From assembly GCF_030848565.1 (NCBI RefSeq), contig NZ_JAVDDV010000005.1:124001-188000 (forward strand): 64,000 bases of DNA, in the 5' to 3' direction. Positions 50,358 through 58,963 of this stretch are shown here, in pieces. The position numbers were made by a program, and so were the translations under genes. Source of the stretch: Natronolimnohabitans sp. A-GB9 (lineage in GTDB: Archaea; Halobacteriota; Halobacteria; Halobacteriales; Natrialbaceae). Below the pieces are notes generated by a model. That model was not told the origin of the DNA. It made no database searches and saw only the letters and a program-made list of their open reading frames with translations. Position 1 is the first letter of the stretch; every line of letters starts with the position of its first letter.

Positions 50358-52145
50358 ATGTTCCTCTCCCTACGCGCGGAGGTCGAGGACGCCCTCGAGG
50401 GGGCGCTCTCGGAACTCGACTTCCCGACCGACGATCTCGGGCTCGAAGAACCGCCGGAAGACGTCGACAGCGTCCTCGCCTCGAGCGTGGCGTTCCGACT
50501 GGCCAGCGAGGCCGGCGCACCGCCGCCGCAGGTCGCCGGCCAGCTCGCGGATGCACTCGACGCCGACGACCTGACATACGTCTCCGAGGTCCGAACGCAG
50601 GGACCCTACCTCAACTTCCTGCCCAGCGAGGCCTACTTCGAGGAAACCCTCGAGGCCGCCACGGCCGACGACTACGGCCACCTCGAGGACCGGGAGACGT
50701 CGGTCGTCGTCGAACACACTAGCGCGAACCCGACTGGGCCGGTCCACGTCGGTCGCGCGCGAAACCCGATCATCGGCGACGCCGTCGCAAACGTCCTCGA
50801 TTTCGCCGGCTACGACGTGGATCGCCACTACTACGTCAACGACGCCGGGCGCCAGATGGCCGTCTTCACGTGGGCCTACGAGACGTTCGACGAAGACGAC
50901 CTCGAAAGCGAGCCCGAGCGTGACCGCATCGAGTACGATCTCGTACGCTACTACCGGAAAGGGAACGCCTACCTCGAGAACGCAAGCGAGGCGGACGTCG
51001 CCGAAGCCGAGGCCGAGATCGAGTCGATCATGCAGGGCCTCGAGGCCGGCGACGACGAGGCCTACGAACGCGTCAGCGAGGTCGTCGATCAGGTGCTCTC
51101 GGGTATGAAAGCCTGTCTCGGCCGTCTCCCCGCAGAGTTCGACGAGTTCGTCAAAGAAACCCGTTTCATGCGCAACGGCGACACCGACGACCTCGTCTCG
51201 CGGTTGAAAGAACTCGACGAGGCCGTCTACGAGGACGACGCCTGGCAGCTCGAACTCGACGACCACGGCATCGACAAGAACCTCGTCTTCCTGCGCTCGG
51301 ATGGCACCTCCCTCTATGCGACCCGCGACCTCGCCCACCACGAGTGGAAGTTCGAGGAGTACGACCGTGCGGTGACCGTCCTCGGCGAGGACCACAAGCT
51401 GCAGGCCAAACAGCTCCGGACGAGCCTCGAGTTGCTCGGCAACGACACCGATGGGCTCCAGCAGGTCCTCTATTCGTACGTCAATCTCCCGGAAGGGAAA
51501 ATGTCGACCCGCCGTGGCACTGGCGTCGACCTCGACGATCTGTTAGACGAGGCGATCGACCGCGCCCGCCAGGAAGTCGAGGACCGTCTCGACGACCGCA
51601 TCCGCGACGACGAGTTAGACGACGACGACATCGAACGCATCGCCCACCAGGTCGGGATCGGCGCAGTTCGCTACGACATCGTCTCGAAACAGCCGACGAA
51701 GGCGATTACCTTCGAGTGGGATCGCGCCCTCGACTTCGAGGCCCAGTCTGCGCCGTACGTCCAGTACGTCCATGCCCGATGCTGTGGGATCTTAGAGGAG
51801 GCCGACCTCGATCCGACGACGCCGCTTGCGACACAGGACGTGGCGCTGGCGGATCTCGAGGCCGACGTCCTCGCGACCGACGCCGAGCGGGACTTACTCG
51901 AGACGATCGGTCGGTTCCCAGCCGTCGTCGATGAGGCAGCCGACGATCTAGAGCCTCATCGCGTCGCGACCTACACGCGGGAGTTCGCCGACCGATTCAA
52001 CGCCTTCTATCGGGAGTGTCCGGTGCTGGCCGACGACGTCGATCCTGCGGTTCGTGAGACACGACTGGCACTCGTCGCGGCGTCGAAACACACGATCGCC
52101 AACGCGTTGTCGATCCTCGGCGTCGAAGCACCGCGGTCGATGTAA
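50358..52145 (+). CDS. argS: Arginyl-tRNA synthetase
   Basis: A 595-residue class I synthetase that charges tRNA-Arg. An N-terminal additional domain (about residues 1-110) binds the tRNA elbow. The HIGH-type motif is [14 protein letters not shown] near residues 120-133, and the KMSKS-type loop is K-M-S-T-R-R-G near residue 380. The C-terminal anticodon-binding helices follow, ending [17 protein letters not shown]. It has the usual family length and carries no break. A TATA-like TTTACTT 26 bases upstream points to a leaderless transcript. Confidence 0.97.
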   Translation: MFLSLRAEVEDALEGALSELDFPTDDLGLEEPPEDVDSVLASSVAFRLASEAGAPPPQVAGQLADALDADDLTYVSEVRTQGPYLNFLPSEAYFEETLEAATADDYGHLEDRETSVVVEHTSANPTGPVHVGRARNPIIGDAVANVLDFAGYDVDRHYYVNDAGRQMAVFTWAYETFDEDDLESEPERDRIEYDLVRYYRKGNAYLENASEADVAEAEAEIESIMQGLEAGDDEAYERVSEVVDQVLSGMKACLGRLPAEFDEFVKETRFMRNGDTDDLVSRLKELDEAVYEDDAWQLELDDHGIDKNLVFLRSDGTSLYATRDLAHHEWKFEEYDRAVTVLGEDHKLQAKQLRTSLELLGNDTDGLQQVLYSYVNLPEGKMSTRRGTGVDLDDLLDEAIDRARQEVEDRLDDRIRDDELDDDDIERIAHQVGIGAVRYDIVSKQPTKAITFEWDRALDFEAQSAPYVQYVHARCCGILEEADLDPTTPLATQDVALADLEADVLATDAERDLLETIGRFPAVVDEAADDLEPHRVATYTREFADRFNAFYRECPVLADDVDPAVRETRLALVAASKHTIANALSILGVEAPRSM

Positions 52146-52196
52146 CTCCGGGGCCAACACTGTCCTCGACTCGGCGCGCGAAAAAGACGGTTCTTC

Positions 52197-52224
52197 GATC
52201 GACGATCGACGATCGACGATCGAT
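52197..52224. repeat. Seven-base tandem repeat, four copies
   Basis: GATCGAC occurs four times (the last as GATCGAT) between the argS and lipoprotein genes. Confidence 0.85.
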
Positions 52225-52253
52225 GGTCGACGTTCGTACGGATACGGTCGGCG

Positions 52254-52775
52254 TCACTCGGCTGTCGACTTGACTTTGTCCCTGAACTCGTCTTTGGTTA
52301 TCTTCTCATCGTGGTAGTCGGCGATCCACGTGACCTCGATGGTAAACGAGGCGACTTTCATCTCGTCGTGGTCGACCGTTAACTCGATGGCACTGATCTC
52401 GTCTTTGAGCCTGTCGAGGTCGGCGACTACCGCGTCGAAGTCGTCGGCGAGGGACTCGAGTTCCTCGTACAGCTCTTCGTGGTCGGTGACGTCGGTTGCG
52501 GCGACGATGGACACGGTGTCGCCGTCGTGGTCGACCTGCTCGATCGTCACCGCGTCGGTATCGAACTCGAGTTCGTCGCTGTCCAGTCCGGGAACGTCGT
52601 CGACGTCACCGTCGTCTTCGTCGCCGTTATCTTCGGAATCGTCACCGGAGCCACCTTCAGTGGCCGGCTCGCTGCCGTCGTCCCCGTTTTCGTCGTCGGA
52701 GTCACTGCCGAAACAGCCGGCCAGTGCGGTTGTGAGTGCGGCGCTACTTCCCAGGAGGATCTTTCGTCGCTCCAT
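52254..52775 (-). CDS. Tat-lipoprotein, hypothetical
   Basis: A 173-residue cell-surface lipoprotein. The signal M-E-R-R-K-I-L-L-G-S-S-A-A-L-T-T-A with lipobox L-A-G-C (Cys21) is a Tat signal of the haloarchaeal lipoprotein type. It is followed by a linker of about 40 acidic and Gly/Ser residues and a soluble domain of about 100 residues with alternating strands and a long helix (E-E-L-Y-E-E-L-E-S-L-A-D-D-F-D). No family is recognised. It would be tethered outside the membrane. It converges with argS, and the gap holds only the short tandem repeat at 52197-52224. Confidence 0.85.
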   Translation of the reverse strand: MERRKILLGSSAALTTALAGCFGSDSDDENGDDGSEPATEGGSGDDSEDNGDEDDGDVDDVPGLDSDELEFDTDAVTIEQVDHDGDTVSIVAATDVTDHEELYEELESLADDFDAVVADLDRLKDEISAIELTVDHDEMKVASFTIEVTWIADYHDEKITKDEFRDKVKSTAE

Positions 52776-53072
52776 GGGCGGGTCGTTGATACGATAGGTG
52801 ATTAGTAATCAGTTCGTTACTGTCGAGTACTCGAGAACGTCACGTTGAGACTGATTTTCTTTTCCCATCACTATTTCACCGCTGTTAGCGCCCCTCGATG
52901 GCGATACCGAAATGGTACGCGATTCCTGAACGTCGTGTTTTAGAGAGAGTAGCTATATTCTATAACTACTTCCTTCTTATCCAAAACCGGCTGTAAAGTG
53001 CCTGCAACCGGAAGTAGGTGGTGCTTACCGATGTCGAGCGGACCGTAGTAGCGATCGCGGTCGCGGTACCGA
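52776..53072. other. Intergenic promoter region, AT-rich in its right half
   Basis: No gene seen. The part 52935-52985 is AT-rich (GCTATATTCTATAACTACTT) and may hold promoter elements for the lipoprotein gene, or be a terminator-like end of minD. Confidence 0.4.
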
Positions 53073-53963
53073 TCAGGAATCGGACTCGGCTTCCGTGATC
53101 GCACTCGAGACGTCGTCGTGTGCGGCCTCTCCGTCGGCGCCGTCGGTATCGCTGTCGGTTTCAGTCGCGTTCGTGTCACTGTCGGTACCAGCGACGGGAG
53201 CGGTTCGATCGGACGACTCGGCGCCGGTGTCCTCGCTCGTCGTCTCAGCGATCTCGATACCGGCGAGGTCGGCGGCGAGTTGCCGATACGCGACGGCCGC
53301 CGGACCGTCGGGTTCGTAGACGACCAACGGCGTTCCGGCATAGACACTCTCGCGGGCGGCAGGATCGTCCGGAATCGTCCCCAACAGCGGCGTCTCGAGG
53401 CGGGACGCGATCTCCTCGTAGGAGACGTCGCTGTCGGGTCGGGTCCGCGTAAGGAGGAGGCCGGCGACCTCGCCGCCGGCACGTTCGGTCAACTCGAGGG
53501 TTTTCTTCGAGTCGTGGACGGCCGCGGGTTCTGGCGTCGAGACGAGGACGACGGCGTCGGCCAGTCCAAGCGGGAGGACGGTCTCGTGGCTGACGCCCGC
53601 GCCGACGTCGAGAAAGACGTAGTCGAACTCCGCCCGGAGCTCCGAGACGACCTCCCGGAGGCGTTCCGGAGCGGTGTCGGCGTACTCGTCGAGGCTCGTC
53701 CCGCTCGGAACTGCGACGATATTATCCGCTATCTGGTAGGTTGCATCGTCGATCGATTCGTCACCGGCGAGGACGTCGTGTAGCGTCGTCGAGTCGGGTG
53801 AGAGGCTGACGAATCCAGCGAGATTCGCCATTCCGAGATCGGCGTCGACGACCGCGACGCGTTCGCCGGCCTGAGCCAGTGCCGTCCCGAGATTGACCGT
53901 CGTCGTCGTCTTCCCGACGCCGCCTTTCCCGCTCGCGATAGCATAGACCGTCTCGTGAGACAT
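53073..53963 (-). CDS. minD: MinD/ParA-family ATPase
   Basis: A 296-residue deviant-Walker ATPase. The Walker A loop is G-K-G-G-V-G-K-T-T (residues 12-20) with the family's signature lysine; Asp in V-V-D-A-D-L-G-M-A-N (about 40) and F-L-D-V-G-A-G (about 116-122) complete the site. The last 55 residues are an acidic, disordered Asp/Glu/Ser/Thr tail. It lacks a clear amphipathic C-terminal membrane helix of bacterial MinD. Haloarchaea have several MinD paralogues; known ones place archaella and chemoreceptors rather than the division plane, so the role here is open. It is divergent from the aRF1 gene, which starts about 185 bases away. Confidence 0.88.
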   Translation of the reverse strand: MSHETVYAIASGKGGVGKTTTTVNLGTALAQAGERVAVVDADLGMANLAGFVSLSPDSTTLHDVLAGDESIDDATYQIADNIVAVPSGTSLDEYADTAPERLREVVSELRAEFDYVFLDVGAGVSHETVLPLGLADAVVLVSTPEPAAVHDSKKTLELTERAGGEVAGLLLTRTRPDSDVSYEEIASRLETPLLGTIPDDPAARESVYAGTPLVVYEPDGPAAVAYRQLAADLAGIEIAETTSEDTGAESSDRTAPVAGTDSDTNATETDSDTDGADGEAAHDDVSSAITEAESDS

Positions 53964-54114
53964 ACTGGAGTACTGATCGGACAGAAGAACGGCAACACCT
54001 TAAACGTCACCTCAATTGCCAGCTGTGAGGGGTTCGGTCGGTGTCTTTCGCCCCGCGCTTACCGTGTGCGGAGTAGTCTCGGCATACCGATCCGTCGAGC
54101 GCTGTCGTCTCAAA

Positions 54115-54123
54115 GAATACTTA
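54115..54123 (+). promoter_or_regulatory. TATA box for the aRF1 gene
   Basis: GAATACTTA, about 28-30 bases before the ATG at 54149; a leaderless transcript is likely. Confidence 0.5.
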
Positions 54124-54148
54124 CCCACAGAACCGTTTTGTACGGCCA

Positions 54149-55405
54149 ATGAGCCAGGAGGGCGAGCAGGAGCATTCCGACCGGAAGAAATACGAGTTCC
54201 GGAAGGTTCTCGAGGATCTCAAGGAGTACGAAGGCTCCGGGACACAGCTCGTAACGATCTACGTGCCGGAGGACCGCCAGATCAGTGACGTCGTTCAACA
54301 CGTCACACAGGAACACAGCGAAGCGGCTAACATCAAGTCCAAACAGACCCGAACGAACGTCCAGGACGCATTGACGAGCATCAAAGACCGGCTCAAGTAC
54401 TACAAAGAGCCACCCGAAAACGGGATGGTCCTGTTTTCGGGCGCGGTCGACTCCGGCGGCGGCCGTACCGAGATGGTCACGAAGGTCCTAGAAAACCCGC
54501 CCCAGCCCGTCCAGTCGTTTCGCTACCACTGTGACTCGGCGTTTCTGACCGAGCCACTCGAGGAGATGATGGCGGACAAGGGTCTGTACGGCCTGATCGT
54601 CCTCGACCGACGCGAGGCAAACGTCGGCTGGCTGAAAGGCAAACGCATCGAGGCCGTCAAATCTGCCTCTTCGCTCGTCCCCGGCAAACAACGGAAAGGA
54701 GGCCAGTCCGCACAGCGATTCGCCCGCCTGCGTCTCGAGGCCATCGACAACTTCTACCAGGAGGTTGCAGGGATGGCCAACGACCTGTTCGTCCCCAAGC
54801 GCCACGAGATCGACGGGATTCTCGTCGGCGGTCCATCGCCGACGAAAGACGAGTTCCTGGACGGCGACTACCTCCACCACGAGCTCCAGGACGAGGTCAT
54901 CGGCAAGTTCGACGTCGCCTACACCGACGAGTCCGGCCTGAAGGACTTAGTCGACAACGCCGAAGACGCGCTGGCCGACGCCGAGGTGATGAAAGACAAG
55001 AAGGTGATGGAGGAGTTCTTCGAGGAACTCAACGCGGGCGAGCTCGCGACCTACGGCTTCGAGCAGACCCGTCAGAACCTGATGATGGGCGCCGTCGACC
55101 GGCTGCTCATCAGCGAGGACCTCCGAAAGGACGTCATCACCTTCGACTGTTCGGAGTGTGGCAACACCGACCGCGAGGTGATCGATCGGCGTAAATCGAC
55201 GCCCGATCACACCTGTACCGACTGTGGCGCCGAGGTCGAAGCAAGCGAAGAGGACCGTGAGGATGCGATCGATCACCTGATCGAGATCGCCGAACAGCGC
55301 GGCACCGAGACCAAGTTCATCTCGACGGACTTCGAGAAGGGCGAACAGCTCTACAACGCTTTCGGCGGTTTCGCCGGACTCTTGCGGTACAGCACCGGCG
55401 TCTAA
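54149..55405 (+). CDS. prf1: Peptide chain release factor aRF1
   Basis: A 418-residue translation termination factor that reads all three stop codons and triggers peptide release. Domain 1 carries the stop-codon-recognising NIKS (residues 61-64). Domain 2 carries the GGQ at 184-186 in V-P-G-K-Q-R-K-G-G-Q-S-A-Q-R. Domain 3 has a zinc-binding C-S-E-C-G and C-T-D-C-G (about 333-360), and the end F-G-G-F-A-G-L-L-R-Y is typical. It forms a natural comparison for the GGQ-bearing paralogue at 23912-24925, which lacks NIKS. The length is normal. Confidence 0.97.
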   Translation: MSQEGEQEHSDRKKYEFRKVLEDLKEYEGSGTQLVTIYVPEDRQISDVVQHVTQEHSEAANIKSKQTRTNVQDALTSIKDRLKYYKEPPENGMVLFSGAVDSGGGRTEMVTKVLENPPQPVQSFRYHCDSAFLTEPLEEMMADKGLYGLIVLDRREANVGWLKGKRIEAVKSASSLVPGKQRKGGQSAQRFARLRLEAIDNFYQEVAGMANDLFVPKRHEIDGILVGGPSPTKDEFLDGDYLHHELQDEVIGKFDVAYTDESGLKDLVDNAEDALADAEVMKDKKVMEEFFEELNAGELATYGFEQTRQNLMMGAVDRLLISEDLRKDVITFDCSECGNTDREVIDRRKSTPDHTCTDCGAEVEASEEDREDAIDHLIEIAEQRGTETKFISTDFEKGEQLYNAFGGFAGLLRYSTGV

Positions 55406-55498
55406 CGCTTCTCCTATCGACTTGCTGGTTCTCGTTTCGGTATCGACCTCCGACTGCTGGTCTTCGAACGCGACGATGTCGACACGTGTCGGATTCGA

Positions 55499-55744
55499 CT
55501 AGAGCGTCCCGCGGAGATAAACCGCGTCGTCCGTGATCTTCTCGATACTGCCCTCGTCTAACGGATGGGCGTCGTCGCTTCGCGTTCCCCAGCCGAGTTT
55601 CGCCTTGATCGTCGCCGTCAGACTCGGATCGGGTTCGACGTAGCCGCGGCCGTCTTGGACGTCGACGAGTCGACCGATTTCGGTTCCATCGGTATTCAGA
55701 ACCCGTTTCCCCTCGTCGTCTTTGGTGAGCCGCTGCTTGGTCAT
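55499..55744 (-). CDS. PRC-barrel-like small protein
   Basis: An 81-residue protein of the same beta-domain type as the pair at 25008-26085, without any tail. It has L-T-K-D-D-E-G-K-R-V-L-N at the start, a G-R-G-Y-V-E-P strand and the T-I-K-A-K-L-G-W to E-K-I-T-D-D-A-V-Y-L-R-G-T-L end. The comparison shows the domain alone is the conserved unit. The ATG at 55744 is chosen because the conserved domain follows at once. Role unknown; RNA- or membrane-linked functions are known for PRC-barrels. Confidence 0.8.
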   Translation of the reverse strand: MTKQRLTKDDEGKRVLNTDGTEIGRLVDVQDGRGYVEPDPSLTATIKAKLGWGTRSDDAHPLDEGSIEKITDDAVYLRGTL

Positions 55745-56010
55745 TGATCCGTACGAGTCCGTTCGATCGATCGATATCGGCTCGCGCCGTTCGAAGCGCT
55801 GCTGTGATCGCCGAATGGACGATCTGGTCGACGGTCGATCGGGAGATAAAGCGGGAAAATAGTTTCCGCCGGTCAGGTGATCGTTACGCCCCGAGAACGA
55901 CGGTCGTGCCGAGTAGGCACTGGTTACGGCGGACGTCCGTTTCGACGACCGACTCGAGGCCGCGAACAACGGAAGGGTTATAGCGGTAGTCACGTATTAC
56001 CAGTCGATCA

Positions 56011-56757
56011 ATGGACGAGTCCCCGCCCTTTGCCGCGTCGTTCGACGACCCCCGAATTACCACCCAGTTCTGCCGTCGGGTGACCGGGCCGTCGGGCGAT
56101 GTTACCCTCCTCGGCGTCGTCCACGACCACCCCGCGAGTATCGCCCGCGTCGAACGCGTTCTCGAGTCGGTCGACCCCGAAACGGTCGCCCTCGAGTTGC
56201 CGAGTGCAGCCCTCCCGCTGTACCGTGCTTACGCTCGTGATGGCTCTACGGAGGCCCCGCCGCGGTTCGGCGGCGAGATGAGCGCGGCGATCCGTGCCGC
56301 AGCCGACGCGACCGTCGTCGGCATCGACGCCCCGAACTGGTCGTTCGTCCGACGACTCGTGACACGACTGATCGCGGACCGCGTCTCGCCCGCGACGGCC
56401 CGTCGCGTCCTCTCCGGGCTCAGCGGCGCGACGCGGGAGGCACTGACCTGTCGTGTCGCCGCGACGCTGACTCACGCGACGTCGATGACCGTCGCCTGTG
56501 ACGATCCGATCGAGTACGACTGTGACCACGACGATCCGCCGGAGCGCCAGGCCGCCCACGAGCGCTCACACGTTGCCAGCATCCAGGCGTTGCTCGGCAG
56601 CGTCCAGACTGACGAGAGCGCACTTACGTACCGCGACGAGACGCGCGAACGCTGTATGATCGATCGCTTGGAAGAGCTACGCTCGAGCGACGGCGACGTC
56701 GTGGCCGTCGTCGGCGTCGACCATCTCGAGACGCTTGCTGACGCGCTGGTCGAGTGA
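56011..56757 (+). CDS. TraB-family protein
   Basis: A 248-residue soluble protein of the TraB/GumN-like family. It begins with L-L-G-V-V-H-D-H-P-A-S-I (the conserved His-containing strand), then E-T-V-A-L-E-L-P, D-A-P-N-W-S-F-V-R near residue 106, and ends with the V-G-V-D-H-L-E-T-L helix. The fold is a Tiki-like erythromycin-esterase-type metal-dependent fold; plasmid TraB degrades a peptide pheromone, but chromosomal members have unknown substrates. The start at 56011 has a GTTATAGCG-type element about 29 bases upstream. Confidence 0.85.
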   Translation: MDESPPFAASFDDPRITTQFCRRVTGPSGDVTLLGVVHDHPASIARVERVLESVDPETVALELPSAALPLYRAYARDGSTEAPPRFGGEMSAAIRAAADATVVGIDAPNWSFVRRLVTRLIADRVSPATARRVLSGLSGATREALTCRVAATLTHATSMTVACDDPIEYDCDHDDPPERQAAHERSHVASIQALLGSVQTDESALTYRDETRERCMIDRLEELRSSDGDVVAVVGVDHLETLADALVE

Positions 56758-56794
56758 CAACCGAGTATCGACTGAACTCGAAGGGAGAAAACGG

Positions 56795-57115
56795 CTACCG
56801 GTGGACAGGCGGTTCGATCACGATCTCGCCGTCGCTCGTGATCGTCACGTAGTGGTCCCGAACGGTAAACGAAAGCGAGCTACCGTGTCGAGCTCGGCCG
56901 TCGTGTCGCGGCCGAAAGAGCCTATCGAGCGCATCGGGGTCGACGGCGTCGTACAGCAAGACTCGACCGTCGGAGACGTCGATTCCGAGACAGTCGGCGA
57001 GGGCGTGGGCGGCGGTCGTGCTGAGCCGTGCCGGCCCGTCCGGATCGTGGAACACACGGTACACCGATGGAGGGCGGGCGTGAGAAGCGGGTGCTGGGGG
57101 ATGCTCTCCGTTCAT
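56795..57115 (-). CDS. HalOD1 output-domain protein
   Basis: A 106-residue protein made almost entirely of a HalOD1 domain, found at the ends of haloarchaeal signalling proteins and alone. It shows the helix-rich H-A-L-A-D-C-L-G-I-D, the D-A-V-D-P-D-A-L-D-R-L-F core, the F-T-V-R-D-H-Y-V-T-I-T strand and the final D-G-E-I-V-I turn. It is a stand-alone output module of unknown partner. The start at 57115 gives a Pro-rich lead of about 15 residues. It converges with the TraB gene and its upstream region is the A/B repeat nest at 57267-57492. Confidence 0.88.
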   Translation of the reverse strand: MNGEHPPAPASHARPPSVYRVFHDPDGPARLSTTAAHALADCLGIDVSDGRVLLYDAVDPDALDRLFRPRHDGRARHGSSLSFTVRDHYVTITSDGEIVIEPPVHR

Positions 57116-57266
57116 GACTGGCCGTCGGCTCTCGAGTCCGGACCTCGAGCTTAAAAGCGTAACCGTTCATTACACGACGGTTTTTCCGTCGCTCCCGACC
57201 GGTATCCGAGAAGCGACGCAGGGACACCGATCGCCGGACGGCGTTGCGATCGGTGTGTACATCGGT

Positions 57267-57435
57267 TCATACTGTTGGACAGCACGATTCGACGATCGGT
57301 CGCGCGACTGCGGCCGTCCCGACGTCTCATACGGTTTACTGTACGTCACTGCCGGCGTAACCGCGACCCGGGCGGCGGTTACGCCGGGAAACCGTTACAG
57401 CAATCCGTATCACTGACTGCTGTCCGACAGTATCA
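57267..57435. repeat. Family A repeat with a family B repeat nested inside
   Basis: An A-left end (TCATACTGTTGGACAGCA) is split from its A-right end (CTGCTGTCCGACAGTATCA) by a complete B2 element (57327-57412) with the inner stem CCGGCGTAACCGC. The nested order shows B arrived after A. Confidence 0.85.
57327..57412. repeat. Nested family B2 element
   Basis: TCATACGGTTTACTGTA left arm and ACAGCAATCCGTATCA right arm with inner GGCGTAACCGC/GCGGTTACGCC stem, 86 bases, same structure and size as 62013-62098. Confidence 0.85.
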
Positions 57436-57455
57436 GTAGCAACTAGAGAACGGTC

Positions 57456-57492
57456 GGCGATTGGCGGGACAGCGTTTCAGCAGTCTGTATCA
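57456..57492. repeat. Half of a family B1 repeat
   Basis: GGCGATTGGCGGGACAGCGT and TTCAGCAGTCTGTATCA form a B1 right half. Its final TCA is the reverse-complement stop of the zinc-ribbon membrane protein gene. Confidence 0.7.
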
Positions 57493-57819
57493 CTGCCGGA
57501 GCGTCGAAATACAGTTCCAGCAGTACGTGAAGGTCTGATCGGCCTCGTTTCGCACCCCACAGTGTGGACAGCGGATCGTCTCGTCGTCGAACTCGACGTC
57601 GTGATCCTCTTCGAGGGCTTCGGGATCGTCGACGTCGTCGGGCGCACGCGGATAGCGCTCCGGACCGGGTGCTGTCCGCGAACTCGCGCGATTTGGATCG
57701 GCAAACGACGGCGAGCCGGCGCTCTCACTGTCGTCACCACGGACGTAGACGTAGTACAGCACGAGGTGGAGGAGGGCGAACAACACCACGTATCCGATGA
57801 GCCAGCCCCAGAGCTCCAT
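57490..57819 (-). CDS. DUF7577-like membrane protein with zinc ribbon
   Basis: A 109-residue protein. One transmembrane helix (about 3-24) is followed by a variable acidic linker (25-80) and a C-terminal zinc ribbon, C-P-H-C-G and C-W-N-C, near residues 83-105. The layout is that of small haloarchaeal membrane-anchored zinc-ribbon proteins; DUF7577-like is a guess at the family name. The ATG at 57819 opens directly on the helix. Its stop lies in a family B repeat, and the acyltransferase gene is 93 bases upstream on the same strand. Confidence 0.78.
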   Translation of the reverse strand: MELWGWLIGYVVLFALLHLVLYYVYVRGDDSESAGSPSFADPNRASSRTAPGPERYPRAPDDVDDPEALEEDHDVEFDDETIRCPHCGVRNEADQTFTYCWNCISTLRQ

Positions 57820-57912
57820 CGCTGTGATATTGGTTCTCAAGGCACTTGGATATTCCCTGTATCAGCAATTGCAGAGAGTCGCCTCGAGGAGAATTCCAGA
57901 GTTACGGACCGG

Positions 57913-58800
57913 TCAGAACTCGCGCTGGAACTCGTCGAAGACCTCGAGATCCTCGGGGAGGTCGTACTCGATGTGGCGCTCCTCCTGGCGGTTGACGCCG
58001 GCGTCTTCGATCGGTGTGGCGACGTCCTCCCAGCCGGGTTTGATCTTGACGCTTTTGGCCGGCATTCCGATGGCGATGTGGTGGGCGGGGATATCGTGCT
58101 GGACGATTCCGCGTGCACCGACGATGGCGTTCTCGCCGACCTTACAGCCCGCACGAACCATCGAGTCGTAGGTGAGACGAACGTCGTCTTCGACGATCGT
58201 GTGGTAGTTGCGGACTTCGGTCTGGTCGACGACGTCGTGGTCGTGGCTGTAGATATGGACGCCGTCTGAGACCGAGACGCGATCGCCGATAGTGAGTTTC
58301 CCGCGATCGTCTAAGTGGACGTCGTCGTGGACGACTGTGTTGTCACCGATCGTGATGTTGTGTCCGTAGGTGAAGGTGATGCCCTTGAAAAAGCGGCAGT
58401 TGTCGCCACACTCCTCGAAAAGGTGGTCGGCGAGCATTCGTCTGAATCGGAGGGCGAACTCGACGTTGTCCGCGATCGGCAGGCTATCGAACTGGCGCCA
58501 CAGCCACTGCAGGTGTTTCGATCGGCGGAACTTCTCCTCGTCCTTTTCGGCGTAGTACTCGCTCTCTAAGGTCGTGTTGCAGGGGTCGTAGCTTTGCAGA
58601 CGGACGCGTTCGGCCGCAGAGAGCGACTCACCGTTTTGCCAGCGTTCGTAGGCCTCGCGATCGCCCGAGAGGTCGATCAGGACGTCTTCGACGACGGAAC
58701 AGGTGTCCTCGTCACTCGAGAGCCGCCGGTCGACCTCGTCGATGAACTCACGCATTCCCGTCTCCGCCTCGTCGGGGAGCGAGACGTACCGCTTTGTCAT
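57913..58800 (-). CDS. Acyltransferase, left-handed beta-helix (hexapeptide) type
   Basis: A 295-residue transferase. The first 130 residues are helical. Residues about 140-250 show hexapeptide repeats ([I/V]-G-x-x-x-x) such as I-T-I-G-D-N-T-V-V-H-D-D-V, L-T-I-G-D-R-V-S-V-S and G-E-N-A-I-V-G-A-R-G-I-V, building a left-handed beta helix with its acyl-donor site between monomers. It is similar to maltose/galactoside/lipid O-acetyltransferases. The ATG at 58800 (MTKRYVSLPDEAE) is at the start of the divergent region shared with the glycosidase-like gene. The pairing suggests glycan or glycolipid modification, but the substrate is unknown. Confidence 0.88.
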   Translation of the reverse strand: MTKRYVSLPDEAETGMREFIDEVDRRLSSDEDTCSVVEDVLIDLSGDREAYERWQNGESLSAAERVRLQSYDPCNTTLESEYYAEKDEEKFRRSKHLQWLWRQFDSLPIADNVEFALRFRRMLADHLFEECGDNCRFFKGITFTYGHNITIGDNTVVHDDVHLDDRGKLTIGDRVSVSDGVHIYSHDHDVVDQTEVRNYHTIVEDDVRLTYDSMVRAGCKVGENAIVGARGIVQHDIPAHHIAIGMPAKSVKIKPGWEDVATPIEDAGVNRQEERHIEYDLPEDLEVFDEFQREF

Positions 58801-58963
58801 ACTCCGACGTATTGCCCCGGTGGTCAAAGGGGTTCGGTTGTACGTCGACCGGCGACGCCGTCGCCGAGAGGGGGCACAGGACACTCGAGTCACGCGGGCC
58901 GCTCGCGGTCCGCCGTCTCGTGCAGCCAGACGGCACTTCCGGCCTCGCGTCTTCGAGAGCAGT

